A stretch of 64,000 nt of DNA from Pseudomonas sp. LFM046 (GCF_000949385.2 NZ_JYKO02000001.1:2442620-2506619); one strand, 5' to 3'; numbered from the stretch's first letter, positions 8,894 to 16,641 are shown. Notes: a model not told the origin generated them from the letters alone. Made by a program: numbers and translations.

Positions 8894-9994
8894 TCATTGC
8901 TCGTCCGGGCTTTCCAGGAACTGCTGGTTCTCCTCGCGTATGCGTCGGCCCTCCTCGTCGTAAAGGAAGGGCAGGAACATGTAGCGGCGCCCTGCGGTAA
9001 CAGCTGTGGCCTCGTGCAGCAGCGAGCAGGAAAACACCACCGCGCCGCCCTTGGGCGCGCTGTACAGGCTCTGGCCGAATTCCGGGAAGCGCAGCTGGCC
9101 GCCTTCGTATTCGCCGCTGTTGAGGAACAGGGACACGGCAAACCGACGATGGGCGGTGCCCTTGGTGGTGTTGTCGCGGTGCGGGCGGAAGTGGCCGCGT
9201 TCCTCGGCGTCGTAGCAGGCCACCAGATAGCGTTCCATGCGCGTGACGTTGAACTGGAAGGCCTTGTGAATCTCCGGCACCAGGCGCGCGGTGATGCGAT
9301 GCATGCAGCTGCGGATCAGCGCCTCGTCCTCCAGGGCGCAGTCGCGGCGGCGCTTGTGGTCGTGCTTGACCACTTCGACGGTCTTGCCGTCCTGCTCGAT
9401 CATGTATCCCGAGTCGGTTCCGCCGTGGCGGTCGTAGTAGTCGATCAGGGACTGGCACAGGGTCGGCTCGAAGATGCGCGGCACCACCAGGACCGGCGCC
9501 TGGGCACGGGCCGGAACGGCAGGCGGGATCGGCTCCTGGGCCTGGAGCAGGGCGAGCAGGGCGTCCACATGGCCTTCGCCGCCGGTCTGGATCGGCAACA
9601 CGGTGATCACCCGCAAGCGCGGGTCCAGCAGGTAGGTCATCTGGCGAATCGCGCCGCTCGGCTGATGCACCCCGTAGAGGTTGCAGATGGCCCGGTCGAA
9701 GTCCCAGAAGAAGCGGATGCCTGGCAGCATGTCGCGGATCCGCTGCTGCTCACGGTCACGGGGGTCGACGCTGACACCGAAGAAGCTGGCCCGGACGTCG
9801 TCGAACCGCTCGCGACGGGCGAGCAGATCGGTCAGCACCCGCGCCGCGGTCGGGTCCGTAGCGGAGCCGAGGAAGCTCAGGGCGATGTAACGCCCGGCGA
9901 CGGTGTCGAAGGTGAAGCGTTCTCGGCTGGGGGTGCTGCTGGTGAACCAGGGCACCGCTTCGCCCGGCTCCACGGGTGAACTGCGCTGGGTCAT
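8894..9994 (-). CDS. Redoxin-like domain fused to 2OG-Fe(II) oxygenase
   Basis: A 366-residue two-domain protein. Residues 10-155 look like a peroxiredoxin/AhpC-TSA fold (YIALSFLGSATDPTAARV, then ASFFGVSVDPRD and FFWDFDRAICNLYGV), but the place where peroxiredoxins carry the peroxidatic Cys has none. Residues 165-345 form a prolyl-4-hydroxylase-type 2OG-Fe(II) oxygenase with iron ligands H272, D274 and H327 and a 2-oxoglutarate-binding Arg at 336 or 337. The start at 9994 has GGAGG seven bases upstream; an in-frame ATG four codons earlier overlaps that site. Substrate unknown. Confidence 0.85.
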   Translation of the reverse strand: MTQRSSPVEPGEAVPWFTSSTPSRERFTFDTVAGRYIALSFLGSATDPTAARVLTDLLARRERFDDVRASFFGVSVDPRDREQQRIRDMLPGIRFFWDFDRAICNLYGVHQPSGAIRQMTYLLDPRLRVITVLPIQTGGEGHVDALLALLQAQEPIPPAVPARAQAPVLVVPRIFEPTLCQSLIDYYDRHGGTDSGYMIEQDGKTVEVVKHDHKRRRDCALEDEALIRSCMHRITARLVPEIHKAFQFNVTRMERYLVACYDAEERGHFRPHRDNTTKGTAHRRFAVSLFLNSGEYEGGQLRFPEFGQSLYSAPKGGAVVFSCSLLHEATAVTAGRRYMFLPFLYDEEGRRIREENQQFLESPDEQ

Positions 9995-10124
9995 GGTTGC
10001 CTCCATTGGCCTGAACTCAAGCTAGACCAAATGCCCGCTGCGTGCCTCAGCCGGAGTTGCCGGCGTCTTCGCAGAGCCCTCCCGGTGCTTTACTCATTCC
10101 CAGACGCCCAAGGAGCAACGCTGG

Positions 10125-11105
10125 ATGATCCACTACTACGCGCAGGACGGCGGCGTCCTGCACGCCACCGCCGGCCAGCCCGGCATGGCCATTCCCCCTG
10201 GCACCCTGTGGATCGACCTGATGGACCCTGAGCCGGAGGAAGCCGCCTTCATCGGCCAGGCCCTGGGGGTGGAAATTCCCGGCCGCGAGGCCATCGTCGA
10301 GATCGAGGAAACCTCCCGCCTCTACCAGCACACCGGCACCCTCTACATGAACGCCACCCTGGTAAGCGGTCTGCGCGCCAAGCGGCCGGTGTCCAGCGAT
10401 GTGATGTTCGTGGTGGCGCCCGATCACCTGGTGACGGTGCGCTACGCCAATCTGTCGTTCTACGAATACCTGCAGGACAAGTTCCTCCGCGAGCCGGAAA
10501 CCCATGCCTCCAGCGAGCAGATTTTCCTCTCTCTGTGCGGCAGTGTGGTGGACCATATCGCCGACTTGCTGGAGCTGATGCAGCGGGAGCTGGACGAGAT
10601 GTCCGGCGAGGTGTTCAGCGACGAGCGCGGCGCCGCGCCCCAGCGCAATCGCACCGACCTGCAACAGGTGGTCAAGCGCCTGGGGCGGCATAACTCGGGG
10701 CTGGTGAAACTGCGGGAAAGCCTGATCAGCATGGCGCGGGTGCTGGACTACTCCATGCAGTGGGCGAGTCTCTGGCTGAGCGAATCGGGACTGGATCGCT
10801 CGCGCTCCATCGAGCGGGACATCCGTTCGCTGGTGGACTACGTGGCAAAGATGTTCGACGAAATCGCCTTCCTGCTCAGCGCCACCCTGGGACTGATCGA
10901 CATCGAGCAGAACGGCATCATCAAGGTCTTCTCCATTGCCGCCGTGCTGTTCCTGCCGCTGACCCTGGTGGGCACGGTGTACGGCATGAACTTCCGCGCC
11001 ATGCCGGAACTGGACTGGGCCTTCGGCTACCCGGTGGCGCTGGGGCTGATGGTGGTGTCGGCGATCCTGCCCTTCGCCTGGTTCAAGTGGAAAGGCTGGC
11101 TCTGA
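10125..11105 (+). CDS. CorA/ZntB-family divalent metal ion transporter
   Basis: A 326-residue inner-membrane protein. A large N-terminal cytoplasmic domain with a long helix is followed by two C-terminal membrane segments (about 267-290 and 300-322). The signature GMN motif sits in VYGMNF at the end of the first segment. The family transports Mg2+, or Zn2+ in ZntB members; this sequence could be either. A strong AAGGAG ribosome site precedes the ATG. It ends facing an inverted repeat and the DUF2790 gene. Confidence 0.9.
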   Translation: MIHYYAQDGGVLHATAGQPGMAIPPGTLWIDLMDPEPEEAAFIGQALGVEIPGREAIVEIEETSRLYQHTGTLYMNATLVSGLRAKRPVSSDVMFVVAPDHLVTVRYANLSFYEYLQDKFLREPETHASSEQIFLSLCGSVVDHIADLLELMQRELDEMSGEVFSDERGAAPQRNRTDLQQVVKRLGRHNSGLVKLRESLISMARVLDYSMQWASLWLSESGLDRSRSIERDIRSLVDYVAKMFDEIAFLLSATLGLIDIEQNGIIKVFSIAAVLFLPLTLVGTVYGMNFRAMPELDWAFGYPVALGLMVVSAILPFAWFKWKGWL

Positions 11106-11167
11106 TTCAGCGCTTGCGCGCGCCCAGCAGGGTACCTGCTACGGACCGCCGACGAGGGCCCGGGTTT

Positions 11168-11239
11168 CGTAGGTTGGCGCTGAGCCCGCGAAGCCCAACG
11201 ATGCGCTGTTGGGCCTCGTCGCGCTCAGCCCAACCTACG
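11168..11239. repeat. Intergenic inverted repeat, family A (CGTAGGTTGG...CCAACCTACG)
   Basis: The outer arms CGTAGGTTGG and CCAACCTACG are perfect inverts. The inner blocks GCTGAGC, GAAGCCCAAC, GTTGGGCC and GCTCAGC also pair, so the element can fold into one long hairpin. It lies between convergent genes. Relatives are at 17249, 24680, 24776, 27871 and 43525. Confidence 0.85.
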
Positions 11240-11244
11240 GCTTC

Positions 11245-11502
11245 TCAGTACTCGTTCTTGCACCCGGTTCCCCACGCCAGGTACTCGATGGTCTGAAGCT
11301 GCATCTGGCTGTCCTCATAAGTCATCCGCGCCGGGCCCACTCCGCAATACGTAGAGAGATCGGTCATTTCCACGATCCGGGCGATGTCCAGGTGGACGCC
11401 GTACTCGTACTGCGTGACCGGAGGCGAGGACTGCTCGGTGCCCGCGGCGATGGCGACGGTGGAGGCGAGGCTGAGACTCAGGGCGATGACGAGGCTTTTC
11501 AT
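11245..11502 (-). CDS. DUF2790 family secreted protein
   Basis: An 85-residue protein with a Sec signal peptide (MKSLVIALSLSLASTVAIAA). The short mature domain contains YEYGVHLDIARIVEMTDLS and two Cys residues (TYCGV, GTGCKNEY) that probably form a disulfide. This is the DUF2790 family, abundant in Pseudomonas and often linked with metal or envelope stress, but without an assigned function. Confidence 0.9.
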   Translation of the reverse strand: MKSLVIALSLSLASTVAIAAGTEQSSPPVTQYEYGVHLDIARIVEMTDLSTYCGVGPARMTYEDSQMQLQTIEYLAWGTGCKNEY

Positions 11503-11547
11503 GGTGCGTTCTCCAACTGGAGAGGGAAGTGGCGGGAGACCCCGCGC

Positions 11548-12108
11548 CTAACGACCATCAGGCTCCGGAGAAGCGCCATTGCCGGCGGTCATGCTCGACA
11601 GCACGCCATCCCTGCGGATGAGTGCGTGATAGAGGGCCGCCGCCAGGTGCGCCAGGATGCCGATGAACAGCAGGTACGCCAGTACAGTGTGGGCCAGGCG
11701 CAGCACGGCATAGAGCCGTGCGTCCGGCGGGGCGATGGGCGGCAGTACCAGCGAATCGTGAAGGACCAGCGGGTAACCGCCGGCGGCCTGCATGCTCCAC
11801 CCCACCAGGGGCTGGGCGATCATCAGCGCGTACAGCAGCACGTGGGACAGCCTGGCGGCATGTTGCTGCCAGTTGGGCATGTCGCTGGGCAGCGGCGGCG
11901 TGGTCCAGGCCATGCGCACCGCCAGCCGAACGAGGGCCAGTACCAGCAGGATCAGGCCGAGGGGTTTGTGCAGCGCCACCAGGGCGTCATGGCGCGGGGA
12001 CAGGTCGCCCACCATGCTGACGCCGATGAAGAGCATGGCCAGCAGCAGGATCGCCATCAGCCAGTGGAGTACCCGCAACAACGGGGTGAAATGCGTCGGA
12101 GTGTTCAT
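11548..12108 (-). CDS. Cytochrome b561 family protein
   Basis: A 186-residue inner-membrane diheme cytochrome with four membrane segments. Candidate heme-ligand His residues lie in VLHWLMAI (segment 1), VALHKPLG (segment 2), RLSHVLLY (segment 3) and RLAHTVLAYLLFIG/AHLAAALYH (segment 4). Its start overlaps the stop of the catalase-like gene by four bases (ATGA), so the two are translationally coupled. It probably passes electrons from the quinone pool to the periplasmic catalase-like peroxidase. That pairing is known in other bacteria, often under ECF sigma control. Confidence 0.9.
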   Translation of the reverse strand: MNTPTHFTPLLRVLHWLMAILLLAMLFIGVSMVGDLSPRHDALVALHKPLGLILLVLALVRLAVRMAWTTPPLPSDMPNWQQHAARLSHVLLYALMIAQPLVGWSMQAAGGYPLVLHDSLVLPPIAPPDARLYAVLRLAHTVLAYLLFIGILAHLAAALYHALIRRDGVLSSMTAGNGASPEPDGR

Positions 12109-13163
12109 GGCTGGGCTCCTTGTTCCGGGCTGGGCGCACCTTCGCGCGTGCGGCGATTGAAGGACAGCGCATAGGTGGCCGAACGGGCGGCGAGGATCGG
12201 GTCGTCGGACGCCTGGATGCCGTCCGGCAGCACCAGCGGGTCGAAGTTGATGTCGCGGCAGGCGCCCTGGTTCTGGGGCACGGCGCTTTCCACCACGAGG
12301 GTGCCGACGTCCAGCTGGCGGCGGTCGGCGGGCCAGGGGCGGGAGGCGTCGTTGGTGGGGTCGCCGGGCTCGGCCAGGGTCAGCACGAGGTGCCAGCGCA
12401 GCGGTGCTTTGACCAGGCGCTGTTGCAGGTCATGGCGGAGAAAGTCCGGGTCCTGCCCGGCCTCGCCCAGCGGCTCGAAGGGGGACTCCGGCTGCACTGA
12501 CCAGCGCACGTACTGGGTGTCGCCGGCATCATTCACCAGACGAAAAGCGTTGATGCTGTGGTAGGCGACATTGGCGAAGCTGTTGCTGGGTTTGGCCCCC
12601 TGGGCCCATTGGCGGAAGGCTGCGCTTTCCGGGTGAGCGGCGAAAAAGGCCTGCATCTTTGCCGGGTCGGGCTTGCCGGTTGCGGGGTCCGGGCGTGAAG
12701 CCAGGATCTGCTCGTAGAAAGCCTCGGGCGTACTGACCGGCAGCACGGGCGGGGTGTTCATCGCCGTGCGCCACTGTTCGCCGCCGGGCAGCTGGAACAA
12801 CAGCGCCATGCTCCGGACGGGCACGCCGGCGTCCGGGGCGTGGGGGTTGCTGCCGCCGATGGCCAGACGCCCGACCACCGGCACCAGGCCGGGCGCAAAG
12901 ACGCTGGCGCGGGACAGGCGCTTGGCCTGGCCGTTGCTCTCGAAATAGCCGGTGATGCAGATGCCTTTTGCGTGGTTCTTGCGATAGCCGGGGAACTTCC
13001 CGGCGTTGGCCTCGAAGGCGTCGAGGATGCGTTGCGGGGTGAGGCGGTCGCCATCGAACCAGCCGGCGGCATAGCCGAATCCTGCCGCCAGTCCGCCGAC
13101 GGCGAGGCCAATGAGGGCCAGCCGTGACGCCAGGTCGAATCCCTTGGGTGGTACCTTGCTCAT
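12105..13163 (-). CDS. Catalase-related peroxidase (SrpA-like), membrane-anchored or exported
   Basis: A 352-residue heme protein of the small catalase-related peroxidase family. An N-terminal hydrophobic segment (about 12-33) anchors or exports it. The distal His is H64 in KNHAKG, and the family block with FANVAYHSINAF is near residue 200. The proximal Tyr region of full catalases is shortened, as usual in this family, which is a peroxidase rather than an efficient catalase. It is coupled to cytochrome b561 and preceded by an ECF-type promoter shared in mirror image with the sigma gene. Confidence 0.88.
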   Translation of the reverse strand: MSKVPPKGFDLASRLALIGLAVGGLAAGFGYAAGWFDGDRLTPQRILDAFEANAGKFPGYRKNHAKGICITGYFESNGQAKRLSRASVFAPGLVPVVGRLAIGGSNPHAPDAGVPVRSMALLFQLPGGEQWRTAMNTPPVLPVSTPEAFYEQILASRPDPATGKPDPAKMQAFFAAHPESAAFRQWAQGAKPSNSFANVAYHSINAFRLVNDAGDTQYVRWSVQPESPFEPLGEAGQDPDFLRHDLQQRLVKAPLRWHLVLTLAEPGDPTNDASRPWPADRRQLDVGTLVVESAVPQNQGACRDINFDPLVLPDGIQASDDPILAARSATYALSFNRRTREGAPSPEQGAQP

Positions 13164-13205
13164 GCGATACTCCCGGGCATTGTTGCCCTGTCCATGAGCC
13201 GGTGA

Positions 13206-13232
13206 GACGCAGGCTCCCGGGGCTTTATTCCC
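13206..13232 (-). promoter_or_regulatory. ECF-type promoter of the catalase-b561 pair
   Basis: Read on the minus strand: -35-like GGGAATAAA (13232-13224), 14 bases, then -10-like CGTC (13209-13206), about 43 bases upstream of the catalase start codon. The same two boxes drive the opposite strand. CGTC is a common -10 element of ECF promoters. Confidence 0.7.
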
Positions 13233-13237
13233 AGGCC

Positions 13238-13263
13238 GGGAATAAATTTCCTCGCCGCGCGTC
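13238..13263 (+). promoter_or_regulatory. ECF-type promoter of the sigma/anti-sigma pair
   Basis: Plus strand: GGGAATAAA at 13238-13246, a 13-base spacer, and CGTC at 13260-13263, about 41 bases upstream of the sigma start codon. It is the near-exact mirror of the promoter facing the catalase gene, so the sigma factor is expected to activate its own gene too. Confidence 0.7.
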
Positions 13264-13304
13264 TTCCTGTCGCATGTTTGGCGAGAGTGACGCAAGAACG
13301 GGCT

Positions 13305-13814
13305 ATGAACATGATCGATGACGCGGAACTGCGGGAGATGTTGCAGCGGCTGCGGCGCTTTGCGCTGTGGCTGACGCGCAATGCCTCCAGTGCCGATGAC
13401 CTGGTCCAGGCCACCCTGGAGCGGGCGCTTTCCAGATGGGGCAGCAAGGGTGACGGCAACCTCCGCGCCTGGCTGTTCGCCATCCTCTATCGGCAGTTCC
13501 TCGACGGGCAGCGCCGGGCTCGCCGCCATGCGCGGCTGCTGGAGTTCTTCAGCGGTGGGCGTAGCGAGGAGGCGCCATCCACCGAAGAACTGGTGGTCAA
13601 CCAGTCCACACTGGAAGCGTTCGGCCAATTGCCGGCGGAGCAGCGCGCGCTTCTGCTGCTGGTGAGTGTGGAGGGGCTCAGCTACAAGGAGGCCGCCGAA
13701 ACCCTCGGGATTCCCATCGGCACCGTGATGTCCAGGCTGTCCCGCGCCCGCAAGGCGCTGCGCGAACTGGCCGAAGGCGAGATGCCCAACCCTCAGCTCC
13801 GGGTACTCAAATGA
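13305..13814 (+). CDS. ECF-type RNA polymerase sigma factor
   Basis: A 169-residue sigma factor with region 2 (about 1-75, including ASSADDLVQATLERAL and LRAWLFAILYRQFLD) and region 4 (about 105-160, with LLLVSVEGLSYKEAAETLGI and GTVMSRLSRARKAL). The ATG at 13305 was chosen; a TTG at 13278 in the same frame is possible but lies too close to the promoter. The gene overlaps the anti-sigma gene by four bases (ATGA). It probably recognises the GGGAATAAA/CGTC promoters in front of itself and of the catalase-b561 genes. Confidence 0.92.
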   Translation: MNMIDDAELREMLQRLRRFALWLTRNASSADDLVQATLERALSRWGSKGDGNLRAWLFAILYRQFLDGQRRARRHARLLEFFSGGRSEEAPSTEELVVNQSTLEAFGQLPAEQRALLLLVSVEGLSYKEAAETLGIPIGTVMSRLSRARKALRELAEGEMPNPQLRVLK

Positions 13815-14554
13815 ACAGATTCCATCCCAGCGAAGACGACCTGCACGCCTACCTCGACGGCCAGCTCGATGCTGACCGGCGTCAAGCGGTGGAGGCCTAC
13901 CTGGCGGCCAACCCCGAGGTCGCGGCTCAGGTGGAGGGTTGGCGAAAGGACGCCCAGCAGCTGCGCGCAGCCCTGGCCCTCCCGCGCCAGGCCCCCAACC
14001 CGCGCCTCGACCCGGTAGCGATTCGCGCCTCCCTGCGCGTGCGCAAGCAACGGCGCTTCGCCCTGGCGGCGTCCTTCCTGCTGGCCCTGGGCGCCGGTGG
14101 GCTGGGTGGCTGGCAGGCACGGGACATGAGCCTGCTGGCCGCCAACCCGCCCATGCAGGACGCCCTGCAGGCCCACCGTCTGTTCGCCGCCAGCCCGACC
14201 GTGGACATCCAGGTGCACCGGTCGGGTGAATTGCAGGCCTGGCTGGATCAGCGCTTCAGCCACGCGGCACGGATTCCCGATCTCACCCCCTACGGCTTCA
14301 CCCCGGTGGGCGGCCGTTGGCTGGTCACCGAACAGGGGGCCGCCGCGCTGCTGGTGTTCGAGGACGGCCAGGGGCAGCGGGTCAGTCTCTACCTGCGGGC
14401 GCCGAGCACGCTCTATCCAAGCATGAAGAAGGGCCAGCGTCGCGACGGCGGGCTGGAGGCCAGGTACTGGTCGAGGGATGGCTATAACTACGCGCTGGTC
14501 AGCCAGGACGGTGACCCGCGTGGGGAGGTGCTGGGGAAAGCGCTTTCGTTCTGA
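13811..14554 (+). CDS. Anti-sigma factor, single-pass membrane protein
   Basis: A 247-residue protein. The N-terminal cytoplasmic anti-sigma domain (about 1-70) has the typical start EDDLHAYLDGQLDADRR. One membrane segment follows (about 78-97, FALAASFLLALGAGGLGG), then a periplasmic sensor domain (about 100-247). The HxxxCxxC zinc motif of redox-sensing anti-sigma factors is absent, so control is likely by another route such as proteolysis or a partner. It is translationally coupled to the sigma gene. Confidence 0.88.
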   Translation: MNRFHPSEDDLHAYLDGQLDADRRQAVEAYLAANPEVAAQVEGWRKDAQQLRAALALPRQAPNPRLDPVAIRASLRVRKQRRFALAASFLLALGAGGLGGWQARDMSLLAANPPMQDALQAHRLFAASPTVDIQVHRSGELQAWLDQRFSHAARIPDLTPYGFTPVGGRWLVTEQGAAALLVFEDGQGQRVSLYLRAPSTLYPSMKKGQRRDGGLEARYWSRDGYNYALVSQDGDPRGEVLGKALSF

Positions 14555-14605
14555 GTCCGCCGGGCTCTTTTGCCGCAGGACGCACTCCGTGAGGGGAGCC
14601 GATGC

Positions 14606-14671
14606 GGTAGGGTCGTCGTGCGCACCGGCGGTTTGACGGGTCGAAATCGGTGCGCACAGCGCACCCTACGG
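14606..14671. repeat. Intergenic inverted repeat with GGTAGGGT...ACCCTACG ends
   Basis: The left arm GGTAGGGTCGTCGTGCGCACC pairs loosely and the right arm ends GGTGCGCACAGCGCACCCTACG (both given in parts). It is related to family A by its CCCTACG ends. It lies between convergent genes. A further weak stem-loop, GCCCCTCT/AGAGGGGC, lies at 14747-14773. Confidence 0.6.
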
Positions 14672-14780
14672 TCCAGACCCTGCGAACGGGGGCTACCGCA
14701 AGTCCATGTTCGTTTAGTCGCAAAGGGCAATTCCGCTGCCCCAAATGCCCCTCTCCCCACACGGAAGAGGGGCCACTCAC

Positions 14781-15038
14781 TCAAATCACGCTGCGCCCCA
14801 ACGGCAACTCCTCCATCTGCACCAGCCGGCAGAAGTCCTCGTAGTTGCTGCGGGACAGATGGACCACCGCATCCATCAACGCCCCCTCCTTGTAGTCATT
14901 GGGGAAGGGCGCGGGGATGCCCTCTCGCAGCGCTGCATTTTCAAGGATTATCTCGGCGATCACCTGGGTCGTATGCAACCGCGCATCCAGGCGCTGCACC
15001 CATTGCTCCAGCCGCCACTGCTCATGATGGGCAGTCAT
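14781..15038 (-). CDS. Hypothetical protein coupled to the Bro-N gene
   Basis: An 85-residue soluble protein (start MTAHHEQWRLEQWVQRLDAR) that I do not recognise by family. Its start codon overlaps the stop of the Bro-N gene by four bases (ATGA), so it is translated with it and probably functions with it. It contains aromatic and acidic stretches (SNYEDFCRLVQMEELPLG) and no membrane segment. Confidence 0.65.
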   Translation of the reverse strand: MTAHHEQWRLEQWVQRLDARLHTTQVIAEIILENAALREGIPAPFPNDYKEGALMDAVVHLSRSNYEDFCRLVQMEELPLGRSVI

Positions 15039-15502
15039 GCCTGCACCTCCTTGCCGCTGGCCATCAGCGCCGGCAGGTCCCGCCAGGCCACCCAGACTTC
15101 TCCCTGCCACCGCACCACGTCGATCTGCCGGCCTTCACAACTCATGAAGGAACGGCGCGGCGACGCATCCGGTACGCGGTGATAGTCATGCAGCGTCGGC
15201 ACCAGCACGTCACTCAGCCAGCGGGCGAGATCCCGACGCTCCGGGCGGGCGAAGCGATAGAGCGCCTTGTACGCGCCGGCATCGTTGATCGCCTGCACCT
15301 CTTCGTGGAAGTCGTCGGTGTATTCCAGGGTGACGGAGCGCCGCTCGTGTGGCTCCAGGGCACGGAGCAGGCGGCGGGGAGGGCGGATGCCGATCAACCG
15401 GGCGACATCCTGGGCGACGAACCAGGGCTGGTTGTCGATCATCAGGGCGCGCAGGCGTTGGTTGTGGTGAAAGAAAACGAGGGGGGTGTATGCGTCGTGC
15501 AT
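15035..15502 (-). CDS. Bro-N (phage antirepressor type) domain protein
   Basis: A 155-residue protein whose first 100 residues form a Bro-N domain (PWFVAQDVARLIGIRPPRRL, then LEPHERRSV, EVQAINDAGAYKALYRFARP and FARWLSDVLVPTL-like sequence). Bro-N proteins are DNA-binding antirepressors in phages such as P1 and P4. There are no other phage genes here, so this is either a remnant or a domesticated unit. The C-terminal 50 residues contain MSCEGRQIDVVRWQGEVWVAW and have no partner I know. It is preceded by a strongly structured leader. Confidence 0.8.
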   Translation of the reverse strand: MHDAYTPLVFFHHNQRLRALMIDNQPWFVAQDVARLIGIRPPRRLLRALEPHERRSVTLEYTDDFHEEVQAINDAGAYKALYRFARPERRDLARWLSDVLVPTLHDYHRVPDASPRRSFMSCEGRQIDVVRWQGEVWVAWRDLPALMASGKEVQA

Positions 15503-15522
15503 GGTGGTTCTCCGTTATGGGT

Positions 15523-15753
15523 TCAGGAGCTGCCACCGTTCGCTGTCAATCGAAGGGCGGCAGACCGCGCGGGGTTGACAGACCGGCTAACGGGAACCGG
15601 CAGACCACGAGGATCTCCCCGCGCGATCTGCCATAGAGCAGTGCAGTTAAAAACTGCATGCGAGCAAGAGCCTGCAAAAAACGTCCGCCGTTTTTCGCAT
15701 GCACCTTGCGGCGCAATCGCGCCCGTTAGTTTCAGGCTGTCAAACCCGGCCAC
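15523..15753 (-). CDS. Ash/Icd-like leader ORF upstream of Bro-N
   Basis: A 76-codon frame with a GTG start (residues begin MAGFDSLKLTGAIAPQGACE and end SAALRLTANGGSS). Its style resembles small proteins found before Bro-N or ant genes in P4-like and Pseudomonas elements (Ash/Icd-like). It ends 20 bases before the Bro-N start codon and overlaps the large stem described at 15559-15632, so its codons may be constrained by RNA structure instead of protein function. The ribosome site is weak. It could be non-coding. Confidence 0.4.
   Translation of the reverse strand: MAGFDSLKLTGAIAPQGACEKRRTFFAGSCSHAVFNCTALWQIARGDPRGLPVPVSRSVNPARSAALRLTANGGSS
15559..15632 (-). ncRNA. Candidate C4-like antisense RNA structure in the Bro-N leader
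   Basis: As RNA from the minus strand, GGCAGAUCGCGCGGGG pairs with CCCCGCGCGGUCUGCC over 16 positions with a single U-G pair. Inside the loop is a smaller CCGG/CCGG hairpin. The phrase GUCUGCC or GUCUGUC recurs three times. The position just upstream of an antirepressor gene matches the layout of phage P1/P4 c4 antisense RNAs, which silence ant translation. Assignment to that family is inference. Confidence 0.4.
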
Positions 15754-15943
15754 GGGATTGACCGTGGCCGGGGCAGGATAGGGATGGGGGAGCGAGAGGG
15801 CAAGGGGAGGGGAGTTGATGGGGGCTGCGTTCGACCCGAACCAGCCATTTTATAAGAGCGGATTTCGACTCTAAGGGGACAGCTAGTGTTGATCTGACTA
15901 AGATCAATTCATCGCACCTTACAGCCTCTGGCCAGATATAGGC

Positions 15944-16357
15944 ATGCCCCTCACTACCCGGTTGGCCCTATTGCTGTTAACCGCTCTCTGCATCAACTCG
16001 GTAGTGCGTCTTGGTAGCGCTGCGATCGAGTCGCTTGGGCCGGCACATCACGACCCTAATGCTCCGTTAGCGTGGTTGGCTATTGGCGCGCTCGTTGCCT
16101 TGCCCATTTGGCTAGCCGCACTAATACCCACCCGTTTCGCTCTCCTCCAAAAGTGCGTGCGCGGTATCTCTGTCTTGCTGCTAAGTATCCCTACCGCTCT
16201 ATTTACCTGGATGGCTGCAGCACAGCTAAATAGCGTGCTCCATGACAGAGGGGAAGGCCTTCTGTTGTTAGCTCACACCCTTGCACTGACGCTTATCTGC
16301 ATCACGACCTACGTGTTGCTACTTTGGCCCGAACTCAGGCGACTCACGTCTCGGTAG
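15944..16357 (+). CDS. Hypothetical membrane protein, low GC
   Basis: A 137-residue protein with four predicted membrane segments (about 5-25, 45-66, 73-98 and 107-130). No family recognised. Base composition and codon use are visibly more A+T-rich than the neighbours, which suggests recent acquisition. No clear ribosome site precedes the ATG, so the start is uncertain. Confidence 0.5.
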   Translation: MPLTTRLALLLLTALCINSVVRLGSAAIESLGPAHHDPNAPLAWLAIGALVALPIWLAALIPTRFALLQKCVRGISVLLLSIPTALFTWMAAAQLNSVLHDRGEGLLLLAHTLALTLICITTYVLLLWPELRRLTSR

Positions 16358-16641
16358 CAGCGGAAAAAGGGTACTACGTAAGTACGGGATAGACTTATTT
16401 TTCAATCTAAAACCTGAGATATCCCGCTTGAAAACACACGCCAGAGCCATTTCAAAGAATGGCAACTGCGACGGAGCCTGACGCGGAACTACCCACCGCT
16501 AACGATCCTAACGCCAATCTCCCCGAATGCTTTGGGCGCGAAGAAGAGATGTCTCGCCAGTGACTACAATCACTCTTGCGCGGTGTGCTTCGTCTTTTCG
16601 AGAGGGCGTCCAGCGCTCAACTTCACTCAGGAGATCAGTCC
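16358..16641. other. AT-rich gap before the DoxX gene
   Basis: About 280 bases with composition unlike the chromosome. GTACTACGTAAGTAC near 16369 is a short palindrome, and CGGGATA at 16394 is mirrored by TATCCCG at 16420, enclosing an AT-rich loop that could be a weak terminator of the preceding gene. I see no further gene. Confidence 0.4.

Noticed and set aside
12105-14120. An extended 671-codon form of the catalase-like gene
   Set aside because: The extra 319 codons run antisense through the sigma and anti-sigma genes and across the divergent promoters. The real start at 13163 begins the membrane anchor.
14781-16641. A prophage around the Bro-N gene
   Set aside because: No integrase, capsid, portal, tail, lysis or replication genes occur on either side, so at most a remnant or domesticated module is present.
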